64,000 nucleotides of DNA from Fragilaria radians (taxonomy: Eukaryota > Bacillariophyta > Fragilariophyceae > Fragilariales > Fragilariaceae): assembly GCA_900642245.1 (NCBI GenBank), contig CAAAJI010000052.1, positions 150,163-214,162 on the forward strand, read 5' to 3'. Under the pieces are notes generated by a model. That model made no database searches. It was not told the origin of the DNA and was given only the letters and a program-made list of their open reading frames with translations. The first letter of the stretch is position 1. Each line of letters begins with the position of its first letter. This document shows, piece after piece, positions 19,641 through 30,939 of the stretch. A program made the position numbers and the translations under genes.

Positions 19641-22600
19641 CTAATTGCTTGTCTGTTATGACTAAATCTACAACGTCAAATGGGACTCTTCGTGGTGTTT
19701 CAAAATTGTTTGCTATCCACATATAATCCTCATAGCCATTTACTATGATGCGAGTACATACGATGATTCTTGCCACTCACTAATAGGGCTCTTGTAAGTG
19801 ACAAAATCTCAAATCACATGGGGATCATACTCGAAAAGAAAGCATGATCCTTTGCAACGTGATGGTGCACTAGAGGATACTTTAAAGGTTGCAATAGGTG
19901 TTCGCAAAAATTAGAATTCATGGGTTTATTATTCCATTCATGTTTATCATTACCACTAGTAATGGTACTGAGGTTCGATCTTTCATGAAGGATGTAAATA
20001 ATGGATCTTCCTGAATGAAATCCCAATTCAGACATTCAAAATGATAATATTGCTTAATCAATCAAAATTTCATGTTCAACTTTTGCTATCACTGTCATCC
20101 AACCGCGCTAGGTAATTGATATCTCGCAAAACATCAGAACAGGTTAAATAAGTCGATAACTTTATTTCCTTTTTATTCCAAGATTTCAGTAAGAAAAAAA
20201 GCATCAATGACAAAAAAGGAAACTTAGCGCATGATTCTCGAAAGAGACATACCTGATAAAAGTTGTTAAAGATGAAAGTGCATATTGAGCAAGTGTCGAG
20301 CCGTTAGAGTCACACATTTCCCTGAGATAAAAGAGTTCTACTTCACTCCAAATAGTTTTTCACTGTTTTGATGACTTATTATAACGTTCCAGACTCATAT
20401 TCGGCATTTATAGTCTAACAAAAACTGGGACATTTGTCGAGTAGTATTTTATCATTTATGCATAATAATTATGACTTGGTATCTAACTCATAACAGACCA
20501 TGTCTCGGTAGTAACTCTTGTGGAGACATTTCTTCTCCAACATCATTACTGCTCCACTGAAACTCCAAATCTGATTCTTGCTAAACTTCTTTTTTTTGAA
20601 GTTACCGTTTTCTGCAAAAGCCCCTCTTCTCTTATATTCATCTTCTAAGGTCAAAGAAATTTTATTTGACATTCTTTCTTTTCACTGTAGGATAAGATTT
20701 GAGATCTTCTCGTCAATTCAGCTCGTCTAACCATGAAGTAGTTCGATCAATGAAGTTTGTGATAAATTGTCCACTGTTGAACAAGTAAATTGAAAATGGT
20801 TCCAAATTTCCTCCCAAATAACAAGTTTGTTCCATAGCTTTGGGTTCACCAATTACCATTGATAATTTTACCATAGGTGTTTTAAGATTAGGAATGACGC
20901 TTTATCATCTAGTTTCAAGAGGTGCATTCTGACGTGGTTTTCGTGACAGGAACAAATAAGCAGGCAATGCCATTGCTCCCAGGAAGCCTGACGTATAGAT
21001 TGACATCAACAGGGCTCATAAACCCAAATTATAGTGCTGAAAAGATGTTTTAAAAGTAACACCTGAGGCGTACAATGTGAAGCTGTTTGGACAGATTGAG
21101 GTATGTTAGACTACGCAGTTGGTAACGACAAGTTACAAGGTAAACAGATAAGTATCAGTAGAGAATCGAGGAGAGAATGTTTTCAATGTGATTAGTTGAT
21201 TGAAAGCATAGTTCTATGGAAGACCTATCTTCTTTACCTAGGTCCCGAACTAAGTCGCTGGGACATGAGATAGAAAAATTATGACTGATTAATTTTCCAT
21301 TATGAATATTTTTAGATCATTCTTAATTAATTACATTGCCCTGCTGGCATGTCAAATATCTTGTTACTGCTCTTCATTTAGACCAAAATATTTTAATCAT
21401 AAAAAATCTGTGAAGACCATGTGATTTTTTGTTACCTAAGTTTTAGAGACTTAGGATTGTAAAATTTAGTTCAGATGTGTTTCCAATGATATTCTTTAGT
21501 CTTTTGTTCCAGAACCAAGCTTACGACTCTCACCTTTTGATTCCATTTTTTTTGTAATACCTGGTAATCGATGAGAAAAGCAATTTAAATGTGACTTTTA
21601 ACAACCTTGTAACGGGACCCTGTTGCCTGCAAGAGAATGGTGAACTCATGGTAGCAATGAGTTATAGTCATGTATCTTACCAAATGTGTGAAATATGATT
21701 TTAAATTAATATTCAAGTTAATTTACTTCACCATATTAATTTTGACTTTCGATGAAATGCAATTAGTTAGAACTTTTCTTTAGGAAAAGAACTCTTTGAA
21801 TTGATGGTCCAGATCTACAATTCCTGAATATTCCTGTGCTGGTAACCATTACATGATGTACATTTTTGTCTTATTTAGGCTATTCCTTATAGAGATTACT
21901 TACAGAAAAGTGTTCAAACCTCTTTAATTGAACCTCTTTGGCCCCAAAAGCATTTTGAATGTACCATGTATGCTATGAATTGTTAGTCTGTAATTTAGTT
22001 TACAACTTCTATCTTGGCAATAAAAGGATCACTATTACTACCGTTGCAAACTCTTTCCTGAAAAGTTAAGGTACCAATGCTCTATTTTAAATATCCTTGA
22101 TAAAAAACACTGAAAAAAATGGCAATGAAAAGTATCTTTAATGAATAGAGCTGTTAGAGAGTCTCTTCACACCTAAATAGTAATCTTTAAAATATCTAAT
22201 TAGTTCTATTGCTAAATAGTATCTCTTCTCTTCACTCTTCTCGCATGTAACATATTGCCTCCCTTAATTCTTCATAAATCAAAATAACCCTAAGATTAAA
22301 GAATATTGGTGATGCCATCAAATACCCTACCTATCTCCAATTTTCAATTGATTGAATCTTCCATTTTTCCCAGGAAATTGCTTACGTGTTTTCTTTAAGC
22401 ATCCTTACTCGCATTTTTTGAAAAGAAATTAGCCCAAATGTTGGGGATAGAACTAGGTCAAAGTTCCAAGCCAATCTGTAACTTCGAGTCCGCGAAGCTA
22501 TTGTAGCTAAAGTGATGAGGTTTGCATATGTGAAGAGTGAAGGAAATGTCAGTGATATCCTGACAATAATGAAAGACTTCATCATTTGGTCAAGAACTGG

Positions 22601-24059
22601 TTGTTCCGTGTTCCCGAGTTACAAAAATGAAAGGTATTTACATGATTAAGATGTTTGAGAAATTAGGATAGTAAGGAGAAAAACTAGATTAATAAAAAAT
22701 TAAGAATTTTTTTTAAATCATTACATGTTGAATGAAGAGGAATATTTTTGTAGTCATCAGATGTACCGTCAGATATTAGGGGAGAAGAAAGATATTGTGA
22801 TAGTTTATATATTTTAGTTTTACCAGCTGAAAGTGGACTGGTTAAGTAATGTCAAGTATTCACAGGGCTTTGGGTTCAAATCCTAAAGTATGATTGATCC
22901 TTTCGGTAAATGGTGCTATTTATTTAGTTTTATTCATTAAAGATACTTTTCATCGCCATTTTTTCAAATGCTTTTATCAAGGACATCAAAGATTTGCTAA
23001 ACAAGATCATTGGTTATATCTTTGGTATGTTACAGAAGTTAAGGCATATGTTAGAATATCTTTGGCACATCTTAACAGTTCAGAAAATAGTCTGCAGCTA
23101 AGATAGAAAGTAGCAAATTAAATGATTGGCTCACAATTTACACAAAATAATAATTTATAGTATAAAATTTTTTTAGAACTATTTTATCTTTCCAGGAAAA
23201 ACCTTACAATGTGGCTTTTAAGGACTTGTATGTGTCCCAGGTGCCGAAAAACCCGTTTGTTGCTCACCAGGCCCGGGGCTTGTAGTTTCACAAGGGATTT
23301 GAGGTTTACTCCTCCACTCTGCAACTACTCCCATAGCCCTTCAATGTCAATGTGGGATTCATTTAGTTTTCTTCTGCCGCTGAGAGCATCAATGAGGAAT
23401 GTGCATTCATCGGTTTATGCTTGGAGAGGGAGAGTCAAATTCTAAGTTTTATAGCACACATTTATTTAGAACTATTTTATCCCTTCAGGATTAATCCTAA
23501 TTTTCCTATTCCTTTATTTCGATAGAAATAGAACTTTTTCTTTGTGGATTGTCCCATTATTGTAAATTAATCTTGCAAAAAATACCTGTAAATCTACAAT
23601 ACTGGATACATATTAGTTTTTAGAAATAATTGAAAATACTTTTTTAGTTGTATTGGCTACAATTCTTAGTTAAAAATGATTTGCATTTATATTTGCCTGC
23701 TTTGTCATGTTTATGGAAGTTAATGATCAAGTACCTGAATGATATAAGCTGCATTGATGAATTAATGCAAGGACTTATCAACTTGTTTTGTTTTTTTATT
23801 ACATGTATATTTAATGTTAATGTAAGCATTAGTCATCTTTTTGTTTTAAGTGTACCTTTTTGGCATCACTATGCCTTTTGACGCAGTGACCGAGTTCATT
23901 GCATTCTAGAATCTTAAAGTCAAGGTGTTTTTATGATGTGGCTATTGGCTGAAAGCCATTATTATCATACTATCAAGTATGTAAGAAATCTGGACTTACA
24001 ATTCCATTCCTTTTTTGTTAAGATTCATTTTGAATGTACTATTGGCAGTACCAGAATGA
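19641..24059. other. Gene-poor AT-rich region
   Basis: No supportable gene was found. It contains one arm of an inverted repeat (21575-21770), the dispersed motif TAGGTCCCGAACTAAGTC at 21239-21256 (also at 36440), and a B-box-like GGTTCAAATCC at 22869-22879 without a foldable tRNA. The rest is low-complexity sequence with stops in all frames. Confidence 0.5.
21575..21770 (+). repeat. Inverted repeat, left arm
   Basis: Matches the reverse complement of 24060-24262 along most of its length, including an identical block TTAATATTCAAGTTAATTTAC and neighbours (about 21704-21745). The arms are separated by about 2.3 kb. It may be terminal repeats of a DNA transposon, or two inserted copies of one short element in opposite orientation. 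Confidence 0.75.
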
Positions 24060-24262
24060 TACTAATTCCATGACATCGAGAGTCAAAATTAATATGGTGA
24101 AGTAAATTAACTTGAATATTAATTTAAAATCACATTTCACATATTTGGTAAGATATATGGCTGTAACTCATTGCTAAAGTTACCTTTTCATTCGCCATTC
24201 TCCTGCAGGCGAAAGGGTCCCATTATAAGGTTGCTAAAAGTCACTTTTAAATTGCTTTTTTC
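24060..24262 (-). repeat. Inverted repeat, right arm
   Basis: Counterpart of 21575-21770, running in opposite orientation and ending at AAAGTGACTTTTAGCAACCT on the minus strand. It abuts dispersed repeat copy 2 (from about 24347). Confidence 0.75.
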
Positions 24263-24346
24263 ATCAATTGCCAGATATATACACCGTCACGAATGAACTT
24301 TTGGAATGCATTTTTGACGGTTTGAGTGGTTCCCAAGAAGTCTCGC

Positions 24347-24837
24347 CAATCTCTTGCAGGAATATATTCCTTGAATGCTCTTGCAAATACAGCATATATG
24401 CTGTCGTTTTGTGCCATTCCAATTTTTCATGATATCCTGAGTTATTTTCCATGCATATCCATATCTTGAGTTGTCGACAGGAGTGAATAGAAGGATTTGA
24501 GGCCACTGTCATTTGCAATTAAGAATGAATCGGATTGCTCATGAATCTCAAGATAGATTAATCAGCAGGAATCCAAAGAAATTGAAGGCATGTCCCAAAA
24601 CTTGCCATTTGAAGCTTGATTTTTTGGTAACTTACGTGTTAGGCATATGTGATCTTAGATTCATCACTTGGATTCATGAATTGTGACCCTTGAAAGATTC
24701 CCCTTTTTTACTATGTACACTTTGGCTTCTGATAAATCACGCTTTCTCTTCGGGTAAATCACTGTGTGGTACTGCAATGTGAAGAACCAAAGTAGAACAC
24801 AATGCAACTTAATGTACTGATATCACCCTGAATAACG
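24347..24837. repeat. Dispersed repeat copy 2, left part
   Basis: Diverged partner of 19261-19570. It is interrupted on its right by copia D, and the remaining piece resumes at 32499-32560. It carries about 60-80 bp of extra sequence near 24390-24480 that copy 1 lacks. Confidence 0.65.
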
Positions 24838-25033
24838 GTCATTGGAGATATCCTTAAGTTCAAAAATTAGTTTTTGTAGGTTATCCATTAGGGATATTTA
24901 TAATTGATGAAATATGTGAGTCAGAAAATCAGTGCGTCAGCAATTAGTTAAGATAAAAATGAGTAGTCACAACATTTAATGCAACTCGCAATCCTCTTCA
25001 TCTTTCATTGTCTGAATAGAAGACTTGCTAACA
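24838..25033 (+). repeat. 5' LTR of copia D (edges approximate)
   Basis: Aligned with 32282-32498. The left copy is shorter by small deletions. The right edge is set at the terminal CA of GCTAACA. The left edge is uncertain by a few bases because the first bases (ATTGGAGAT) are not preceded by a clear TG. Confidence 0.65.
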
Positions 25034-25162
25034 CGTTTAAACGTGGGTACCTTATTGTCTATTCTATTCATTGTTTTTTATTTTGATTAGTTATCAAGAT
25101 TTACTTGGGAGTATGTTTTATCTATCCTTTCATTCGCTAGGCATTCACGTTTTGAGTCAAGA

Positions 25163-25800
25163 TGACAGAATTAAGCACCATTAGAGTCATTCCTTTCTGA
25201 GGAAAGTCTGATGAGTGGCCAATTTGGGATGAACGGTTTCTGGCAAAGGCCAAGAGATTCGGATCTAAAGATGTGTCAACCGGACAGTAGTCTATTCCCA
25301 AGGCAGATGAAGAGTTTGATAAAGACTTGGATTTGGGGAAGGAAATGAAGAGTGCTATTGAGTTTAATGAAGTTGCTTACACAGAAATTTTGCTATCCAT
25401 TGATGTCAAGACCAGTAACGGAAAGATTGCGTTTAATGTTGTGAAAGGATGTAAGAGCAAGGATCATCCTGACAGCAGTGCGGCAATTGCTTGTGAGAAA
25501 CGTAAAACCGAACGTGAACAAATGTCAGCTCCATCTATGGTCAACTTAGATAAGCAATGTAGGGACTCTATATTGAAGAAAGGTGAGGATCCTGAAGTTT
25601 GGATCACACAATTCGAAGATTTATGTGTCAGACTTGAAGATATGGGTTCTGGTATCTCGGAAAGGCAATGTATGATCCATGTGCTTAATAATCATTATGG
25701 TTTACAAGTTGCTTTACTAGAGATTAGAATTGGAAATGTTGAACACACCTTAACGGTTAGTGAAATCAGATCAGAGTCGAGTTGTGCTTTGTAAGATTAA
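25163..25800 (+). pseudogene. Copia D gag remnant
   Basis: The frame from the ATG at 25163 contains two in-frame stops (25198-25200 and at the SIPK junction near 25291) before a 155-residue open stretch (25327-25794). That stretch includes PEVWITQFEDLCVRLEDMGS and VLNNHYGLQ, typical of the copia UBN2-type gag. It ends prematurely at TAA 25792-25794; homologous coding continues in another frame through the tandem duplication into the zinc knuckle at 26010-26045. Confidence 0.75.
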
Positions 25801-25992
25801 ATGATAATCCGAAGTAAGAAAATGGTGACAATTCAGAAGAAATAGCGTTTTATGGCGGTCAATTTAAAGACCTTAACGGTTAGTGAAATCAGATCAGAGT
25901 CGAGTTGCGCTTTGTAAGATTAAATAATAATTCGAAGTAAGAAAATGGTGACAATTCAGAAGAAATAGCGTTTTATGGCGGTCAATTTAAAG
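25747..25992 (+). repeat. 123-bp tandem duplication within copia D gag
   Basis: Two adjacent units (25747-25869 and 25870-25992) differ at only a few positions. The unit is 41 codons, so it would preserve frame. It lies between the gag core and the zinc knuckle (NCGKIGHESFQC, about 26013-26048). Confidence 0.9.
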
Positions 25993-26065
25993 GTAAACGC
26001 AAAAATTGCGGAAAGATTGGACATGAGTCGTTCCAATGCAAAAATCGAGGAAAACAAAATGGCGG

Positions 26066-26070
26066 TAACG
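26066..26070. repeat. Target-site duplication of copia E, left (TAACG)
   Basis: The five bases before the left LTR are TAACG, identical to 30935-30939 after the right LTR. This is the normal length for copia integration. Confidence 0.9.
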
Positions 26071-26285
26071 TGCTAAGACAACTCTAGCTCTACAGATTAA
26101 TTACTTTAATTTACGTTAATAACTTCTCAAATTGTAATCCTAATAGTAGATTAATAGATGATCTAATCATCTTCTCGTCGAATTTCTAATTTCGTTTGAT
26201 TTCTAAAATTGTCCTAAAACTCTAACTGTTTTTCAACTGTTTACGCGCCATTTTAGGGTTCGCTCCGAAAACTATATCCTTGACA
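26071..26285 (-). repeat. 3' LTR of copia E
   Basis: Starts TGCTAAGACAAC and ends ATCCTTGACA on the plus strand. It is nearly identical to 30721-30934 (one 1-bp indel and two substitutions seen by eye). Confidence 0.95.
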
Positions 26286-27160
26286 CCCTCCCCCGGAGCA
26301 ACCATCAACTGAACATCGACAATTCCAAATGCCTGAGTATGCTTCTTATAATCAGTCGCAGGAAGATTCTTTGTCAGGATATCAGCCACATTTTCTTTCG
26401 AAGAAATCCAAACAATTCTGATAACACCCTTTTCTTTCAGCTCACGCAAATAGTTCAACCTAACTCCAATATGTCTCGTCCTTCCTCCAACACTCCAATT
26501 GTTAATAAGATCCTTAGCTCCTTTGCTGTTGACTTTGATTTCCATAGGCAATTGAACGTTAAGACCCATCGAACTCAATACATTTTTAATGTAAATCATA
26601 TCCTGAATGCAACTGACCACTGCCATCAATTCCGCTTCTGTAACAGATAATGTGACGCATTCCTGCACTTTGCTGCGTGCAGATACCAACACATCATTCA
26701 AAAACACAACATGCCCAATCACACTTCGTCGAGTAGTCATATCCTTTGCATAACCGGAATCGGATACTCCCATAATTTCAAAATTAGTGTTTGGAAAACC
26801 ATTCCACTCACCTTTGGGTCTCGCACACAATCCACTGTCGATTGTATTGACACAAAAAGTCATTACTCTCCTCATTGCTTTCATATGTGCCTCATTCGCT
26901 TTCGAAAAATGTCTCGACAATTTGCGAGTAATGTTTAATATATCGGGTCTAGACCACCTCGACAAATACAGCAATTTTCCAACGCCTGTCCTGTACCGCT
27001 TTTGTTCCTTCTCGTTCAACTCATCTCCACTGGAAACTGGACTAAATAGTTCACCACTCGATGCAGGAGTTTCAATTTTGTTGTTAGGCATGATAGAAAA
27101 TTCATCCATAAAACTTTGTATAATTACCGGTTGTGAAATCACCAATAGTTTTGGATCCAT
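26222..27160 (-). pseudogene. Copia E RT C-terminus and RNase H
   Basis: A 312-residue open stretch that runs into the 3' LTR. It contains GVGKLLYLSRWSRPDILN, AMRRVMTF, DMTTRRSVIGHVVFLND and SVTEAELMAVVSC, then IKVNSKGAKDL, where copia RNase H normally has an Asp in V-D-N/S-K-G-A, and the terminal VADILTKNL. The Asn codon is AAC at 26530-26528, preceded by C. It is out of frame with the RT segment upstream. Confidence 0.85.
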
Positions 27161-27528
27161 TTTTCTATCAATTTTGCAACCGACATTAACTCTCCAACAT
27201 TGTCACAATCGAAGTACTTATTCATCATCTCATGATATTTTTTAACCTCGTCTCGATGACCAACTAAAAGACAATCATCAACCCAGGATATCCAAATAAC
27301 CAATCCATTATCTGTACCTTTGAAATATAAACATGGGTCCGAATTGCTTCCTTCAAATCCCATCGCCCGAAAAGCTGTTAATAATTCTTTCCAAAATGCA
27401 ATCGCCGCTTGTTTCAAACCGTAAATAGTTCTTTGTAAGTGTAAGACAACATCTTTCTCATACTTATCTTCAAATCCTTCGGGAACACGCAAATACAAAC
27501 TTTCATTCTCTGAAAAACGTCCCTTCAA
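27139..27528 (-). pseudogene. Copia E reverse transcriptase core
   Basis: A 130-residue open stretch with LYLRVPEGFED, TIYGLKQAAIAFWKELL and the catalytic WVDDCLLVGH (YVDD in most copia elements). It is separated from the integrase frame by a frame change at 27525-27530 and from the following frame at about 27150. Confidence 0.85.
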
Positions 27529-29858
27529 AAAAGCTCCTTAACATCAATGACTTGTGCATCCCAATTGGCCATAGTCATCAGTGTTAATACAATTTTGATT
27601 GTTGTTTCATTAGTAACGGGTGCTGCTGTTGAATCACTGTTATAATGTACTCCATCCTCCTGAAGAAAACCTCTAGCAGTAATACGATCCCTAAACTGAC
27701 CATTTGCCTTCTTTTTCATGGCCCATGTGCTACTTAAGATCTTCGAATTTTTAGGTAAGTTGTCAACTTTGATCGGTACCCACACTTTATTATCAATCAT
27801 CCGCTTAAATTCAACTTCAACTGCTTCTTTCCATTTATCTTTGTCTTCACTGCATATCGCATCTTTAAATTTCAAGACGTGTAACTCACCTGTATGCTGG
27901 ATACCCTCCCCGAGTCCAGCACCGACTAAATTGAACTCTTGAGTATCGTCGTGAAATTCATCAAAAAATTCGTTTCTTTCAAAATTCAACCCTTCGAATT
28001 CTTCTCGATACCTTCCAGGTCGACAAATGGATCTACCGGATCTAGTCTTTCTTACTTCCTCGTTCGTTTTTTTATCCTCCGTCTGATCATTTTCGTTACT
28101 TACATCGTCAATTTCTTCAATAATCACGTTCTCGGATTCATCGTCTGAAAGCAATTTCTCTTCGATTTGGTTCTCGTCGTCAATTTCTGATTCACTAATG
28201 TTTGTTACAAAAGGCTTGTCAACATAATCGATTTCAGATGCAAAAAACATCTTGTTCAACCAAACAATATCTCTACTTAAGTGTACCCTTTTAGTATCAG
28301 GGTCCCACATACGTAGTGTATCTCCATTATGATCGGGACTATAGCCCACAAACATACACACTTTACCTCGATCATAAATCTTTGGGGTTGTCGCAGTTCG
28401 CAATTTCACGACACCTGTTTTGCCCCACTTCCTTAATTGTTGACAAAACTTGGGCAATTTTCCATCCCAATGTTCAATTCGGGTTTTAAATTCTCCTTGA
28501 ACTTCAACCAACACTAATCCATCTAAATACGTCGCCGTCTGAAATGCTTCTCTCCAAAATAACTTCCTGAAATCTTTCGGAACTTGTGCCGCACTCATTA
28601 TGGCCGTTCCTCTACCGGCAATCGTAGCTAACGAAACTTCCGCTAAATAATTTCTTTGGGGGGTGTCACGACCAGTAAATTTGAACTTAATTGGAAATTT
28701 CCAATCGGAACTGCACAATCGGTTCTTAAGCCCACGGTTCTCACCCCCATTGTTGCACCTGATATACTTAATGGGGTTCCCTTCATTCTTCCACTCAAAT
28801 AATTTCTCACAAGTCGGTTCGATCATATCCTTTTTAGTGGCGAAGAAGTTGGATCCCTTAAATTGAGATGCCTCATCAACGATGGTTCTCCAGTATCCTT
28901 TTCGTGTAGTTTCTACGGAGGCATCCGAATCGTTTTCTTCAAAAACTGCAGCGATATCCAAAAATAATCGTTCACCAACCTTTTCAGCAACAACATGATT
29001 GCTCTTTTTTGACACACTTTTCTGTTTACCTTTTCCGATTGCACAATCGCTACACTTCGGCATTTCACCAGTCAGTTTCCAACCTAAATTTTTTGACACT
29101 TCTTTCGTTTGTCAAACAGACAAATGACCTAATCGACGACGAGCTTCAAAAATCGGAATTTCATCAACAACCTTTGACACTTCCGAGGCATTTGCCGACA
29201 TCTCCTGTCTTGGTTTGATCTTGACAGCATAAAGAAGCCCTTTTGTTGTGTGAATTTTCTTGTCGAAGGTAAGTTTCTTGTTACCATGGGATAGAGACAT
29301 TCCATCACCATTTCCTTCTAACTTCCACCCTTGCTTCATGATCTTGGTGACACTAATAAGGTTGTACCTTCCATTTGGAATGTACATGACATCGGAAAGG
29401 ATGATATTCCCTTGTGACTTCCCTTTTGAATCCAATACTTCACCTTTAACGCTTCCTTTTAACATTGCGTCTTCCTTCTGACCGTTACCCATGACAATGA
29501 CAGTGTCATTCTCTTCAATCCAATCACTTGACAATGACTTATTTGCAGTTGAATGAACAGTAGCTCCTGTATCGGCTATCCATAAATTAGAATTGGTAAG
29601 CAACTCTTCTAAATCGTCATTAACCCATCCGAACTCGACTGACTTCTCTTTGGCTTTTTTGTTCTTCTCGACAGTTATTGCAGCCTTCTCTTGACCTCTT
29701 TTCTTCCAATTTGCAGGCCTTTTATCCTTGTTTTCCTTTTTATTCCAACCTTTACTTCTGTGACCCTTTAATCCGCAGGTTCCGCATTTTCCTTGGAATT
29801 TACCTCCACTGTTACTTTTTTCCTTGGATCCTTTGTTGGAAGTGCTTTGTTCGGGCAT
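27525..29858 (-). pseudogene. Copia E protease, integrase and RT N-terminus
   Basis: One frame runs from 29858 to 27525 and is interrupted only by TGA at 29114-29112. It has a second zinc knuckle with the last Cys changed to Trp (CGTCGLKGHRSKGW), the protease LWIADTGATVHST, the pre-integrase region (RRRLGHLSV, stop, CSDCAIGKGKQ), and an integrase core with GERLFLDIA and VDEAS. The second catalytic Asp is Asn in CNNGGENRGLK (AAC, 28754-28752); TPQRNYLAEV holds the catalytic Glu. The RT fingers follow (WAMKKKANGQFRDRITARGF, AAPVTNETTIKIVL). An acidic linker lies between integrase and RT. Confidence 0.85.
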
Positions 29859-30604
29859 TCATTAGCCCTGTGACCTGACTTTCCACAATTATAACAGGAG
29901 CCTTGGAATTGAAATAGCAAAAGCTCTCCTTCACTTGTGTCCTTGCAAAATTGAGTCCTTGTAAGCTGTCTATACTCTTCAATCATGGCTCTCTCCAAGT
30001 CTTCGACGGTTAACTTATCACCTTTTAACTTTTGCTCGACGGTAAGACATGGTCTGTACTCTTCTGTTGCTACATCTAATACTATAGCGATGATTTCTTC
30101 AGCTGGTAAACGCTTCCCTGGTCCCAGAAACTGGTTTTGGATGGACGTGAGAGTTTTGAATAATATCGATGGATCCATGCCTCTCTTCAATTTAATTCTT
30201 GACAATCGCTGACGCATTTCAATCTTCGACACGGTATCTAAAGGTCGATATCTCTTCATTAACTCTCGGACCACCAAATATGCTTCTCCTTCAGGCCAAT
30301 TTTCATTACAGGAGGCGTAAACAATATTCATCGCTTTCTCAGTCGTGAATGCAATTGAAAAACTTGCCATCGCGATCTCATTCTTCTTAATAGCAGTTTG
30401 TTGCTCTTTTGTCAATTCACTTTGAATTTCATCATCACTCACCTCTTTTTCTGGTAAGTGTTTATCTCTTTCTTCTTTCAAGATATCCTTGAATCTTGAC
30501 ATGGCCGCATATGCCAAAAACTTTTTCCACCCCATCGCAAAATTCTTTGCTTCTCCATCGAACATTGGGATTTTACCACCCCTATCTTGAACTTCTTCAC
30601 TCAT
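29768..30604 (-). pseudogene. Copia E gag
   Basis: 278 residues from the ATG at 30604: MSEEVQDRGGKIPMFDGEAK, the capsid-like region, then CYNCGKSGHRANEC, an intact CCHC zinc knuckle (about 29895-29855). It overlaps the protease/integrase frame by 91 bases in the -1 frame. The overlap contains a run of six A on the minus strand, which could be a -1 slippage site or simply an indel. By itself this gag could still be translated. Confidence 0.8.
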
Positions 30605-30720
30605 CTTATTTTCGACTCTCTTATTACTTTCTTCTCACACTATTCTGAACACTCATCGCTCGCGAGCTCTTCCGACAACTTGAGTTTTACGCTAGGTTGT
30701 CACGTTAATACTTCGAAGTA

Positions 30721-30934
30721 TGCTAAGACAACTCTAGCTCTACAGATTAATTACTTTAATTTACGTTAATAACTTCTCAAATTGTAATCCTAATAGTAGA
30801 TTAATAGATGATCTAATCATCTTCTCGTCGAATTTCTATTTCGTTCGATTTCTAAAATTGTCCTAAAACTCTAACTGTTTTTTAACTGTTTACGCGCCAT
30901 TTTAGGGTTCGCTCCGAAAACTATATCCTTGACA
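30721..30934 (-). repeat. 5' LTR of copia E
   Basis: Pairs with 26071-26285. Its outer end at 30934 is followed by the TAACG duplication (30935-30939) and then by continuing copia D gag sequence (NGGHTTGGIYCIYCRKPEH). Confidence 0.95.
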
Positions 30935-30939
30935 TAACG

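Larger units (their letters stand above)
26071..30934 (-). mobile_element. Structurally complete but coding-dead Ty1/copia element E, nested in copia D
   Basis: This is a 4864-bp element on the minus strand with 215- and 214-bp LTRs (26071-26285 and 30721-30934) running TGTCAAGG to TTAGCA. The LTRs differ at about three positions, so the insertion is fairly recent. TAACG flanks both sides. A purine tract (GGGGGAGGG) adjoins the 3' LTR. Downstream of the 5' LTR the minus strand starts TACTTCGAAGTA, which I cannot match to a tRNA. The full copia order is present: gag with zinc knuckles, protease, integrase, RT, RNase H. The frame changes at least three times, one in-frame TGA interrupts pol, and catalytic Asp codons in integrase and RNase H are Asn. 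Confidence 0.95.

Noticed and set aside
22865..22892. B-box-like GGTTCAAATCC with an upstream GGACTGGTTAAG, resembling a tRNA-Leu or SINE head
   Set aside because: The acceptor ends are not complementary and no cloverleaf can be drawn; it could at best be a decayed tRNA-derived repeat.
24264..24518. 84-residue minus-strand open frame
   Set aside because: Lies in the dispersed repeat also present at 19261; no known motif and not open in the other copy.
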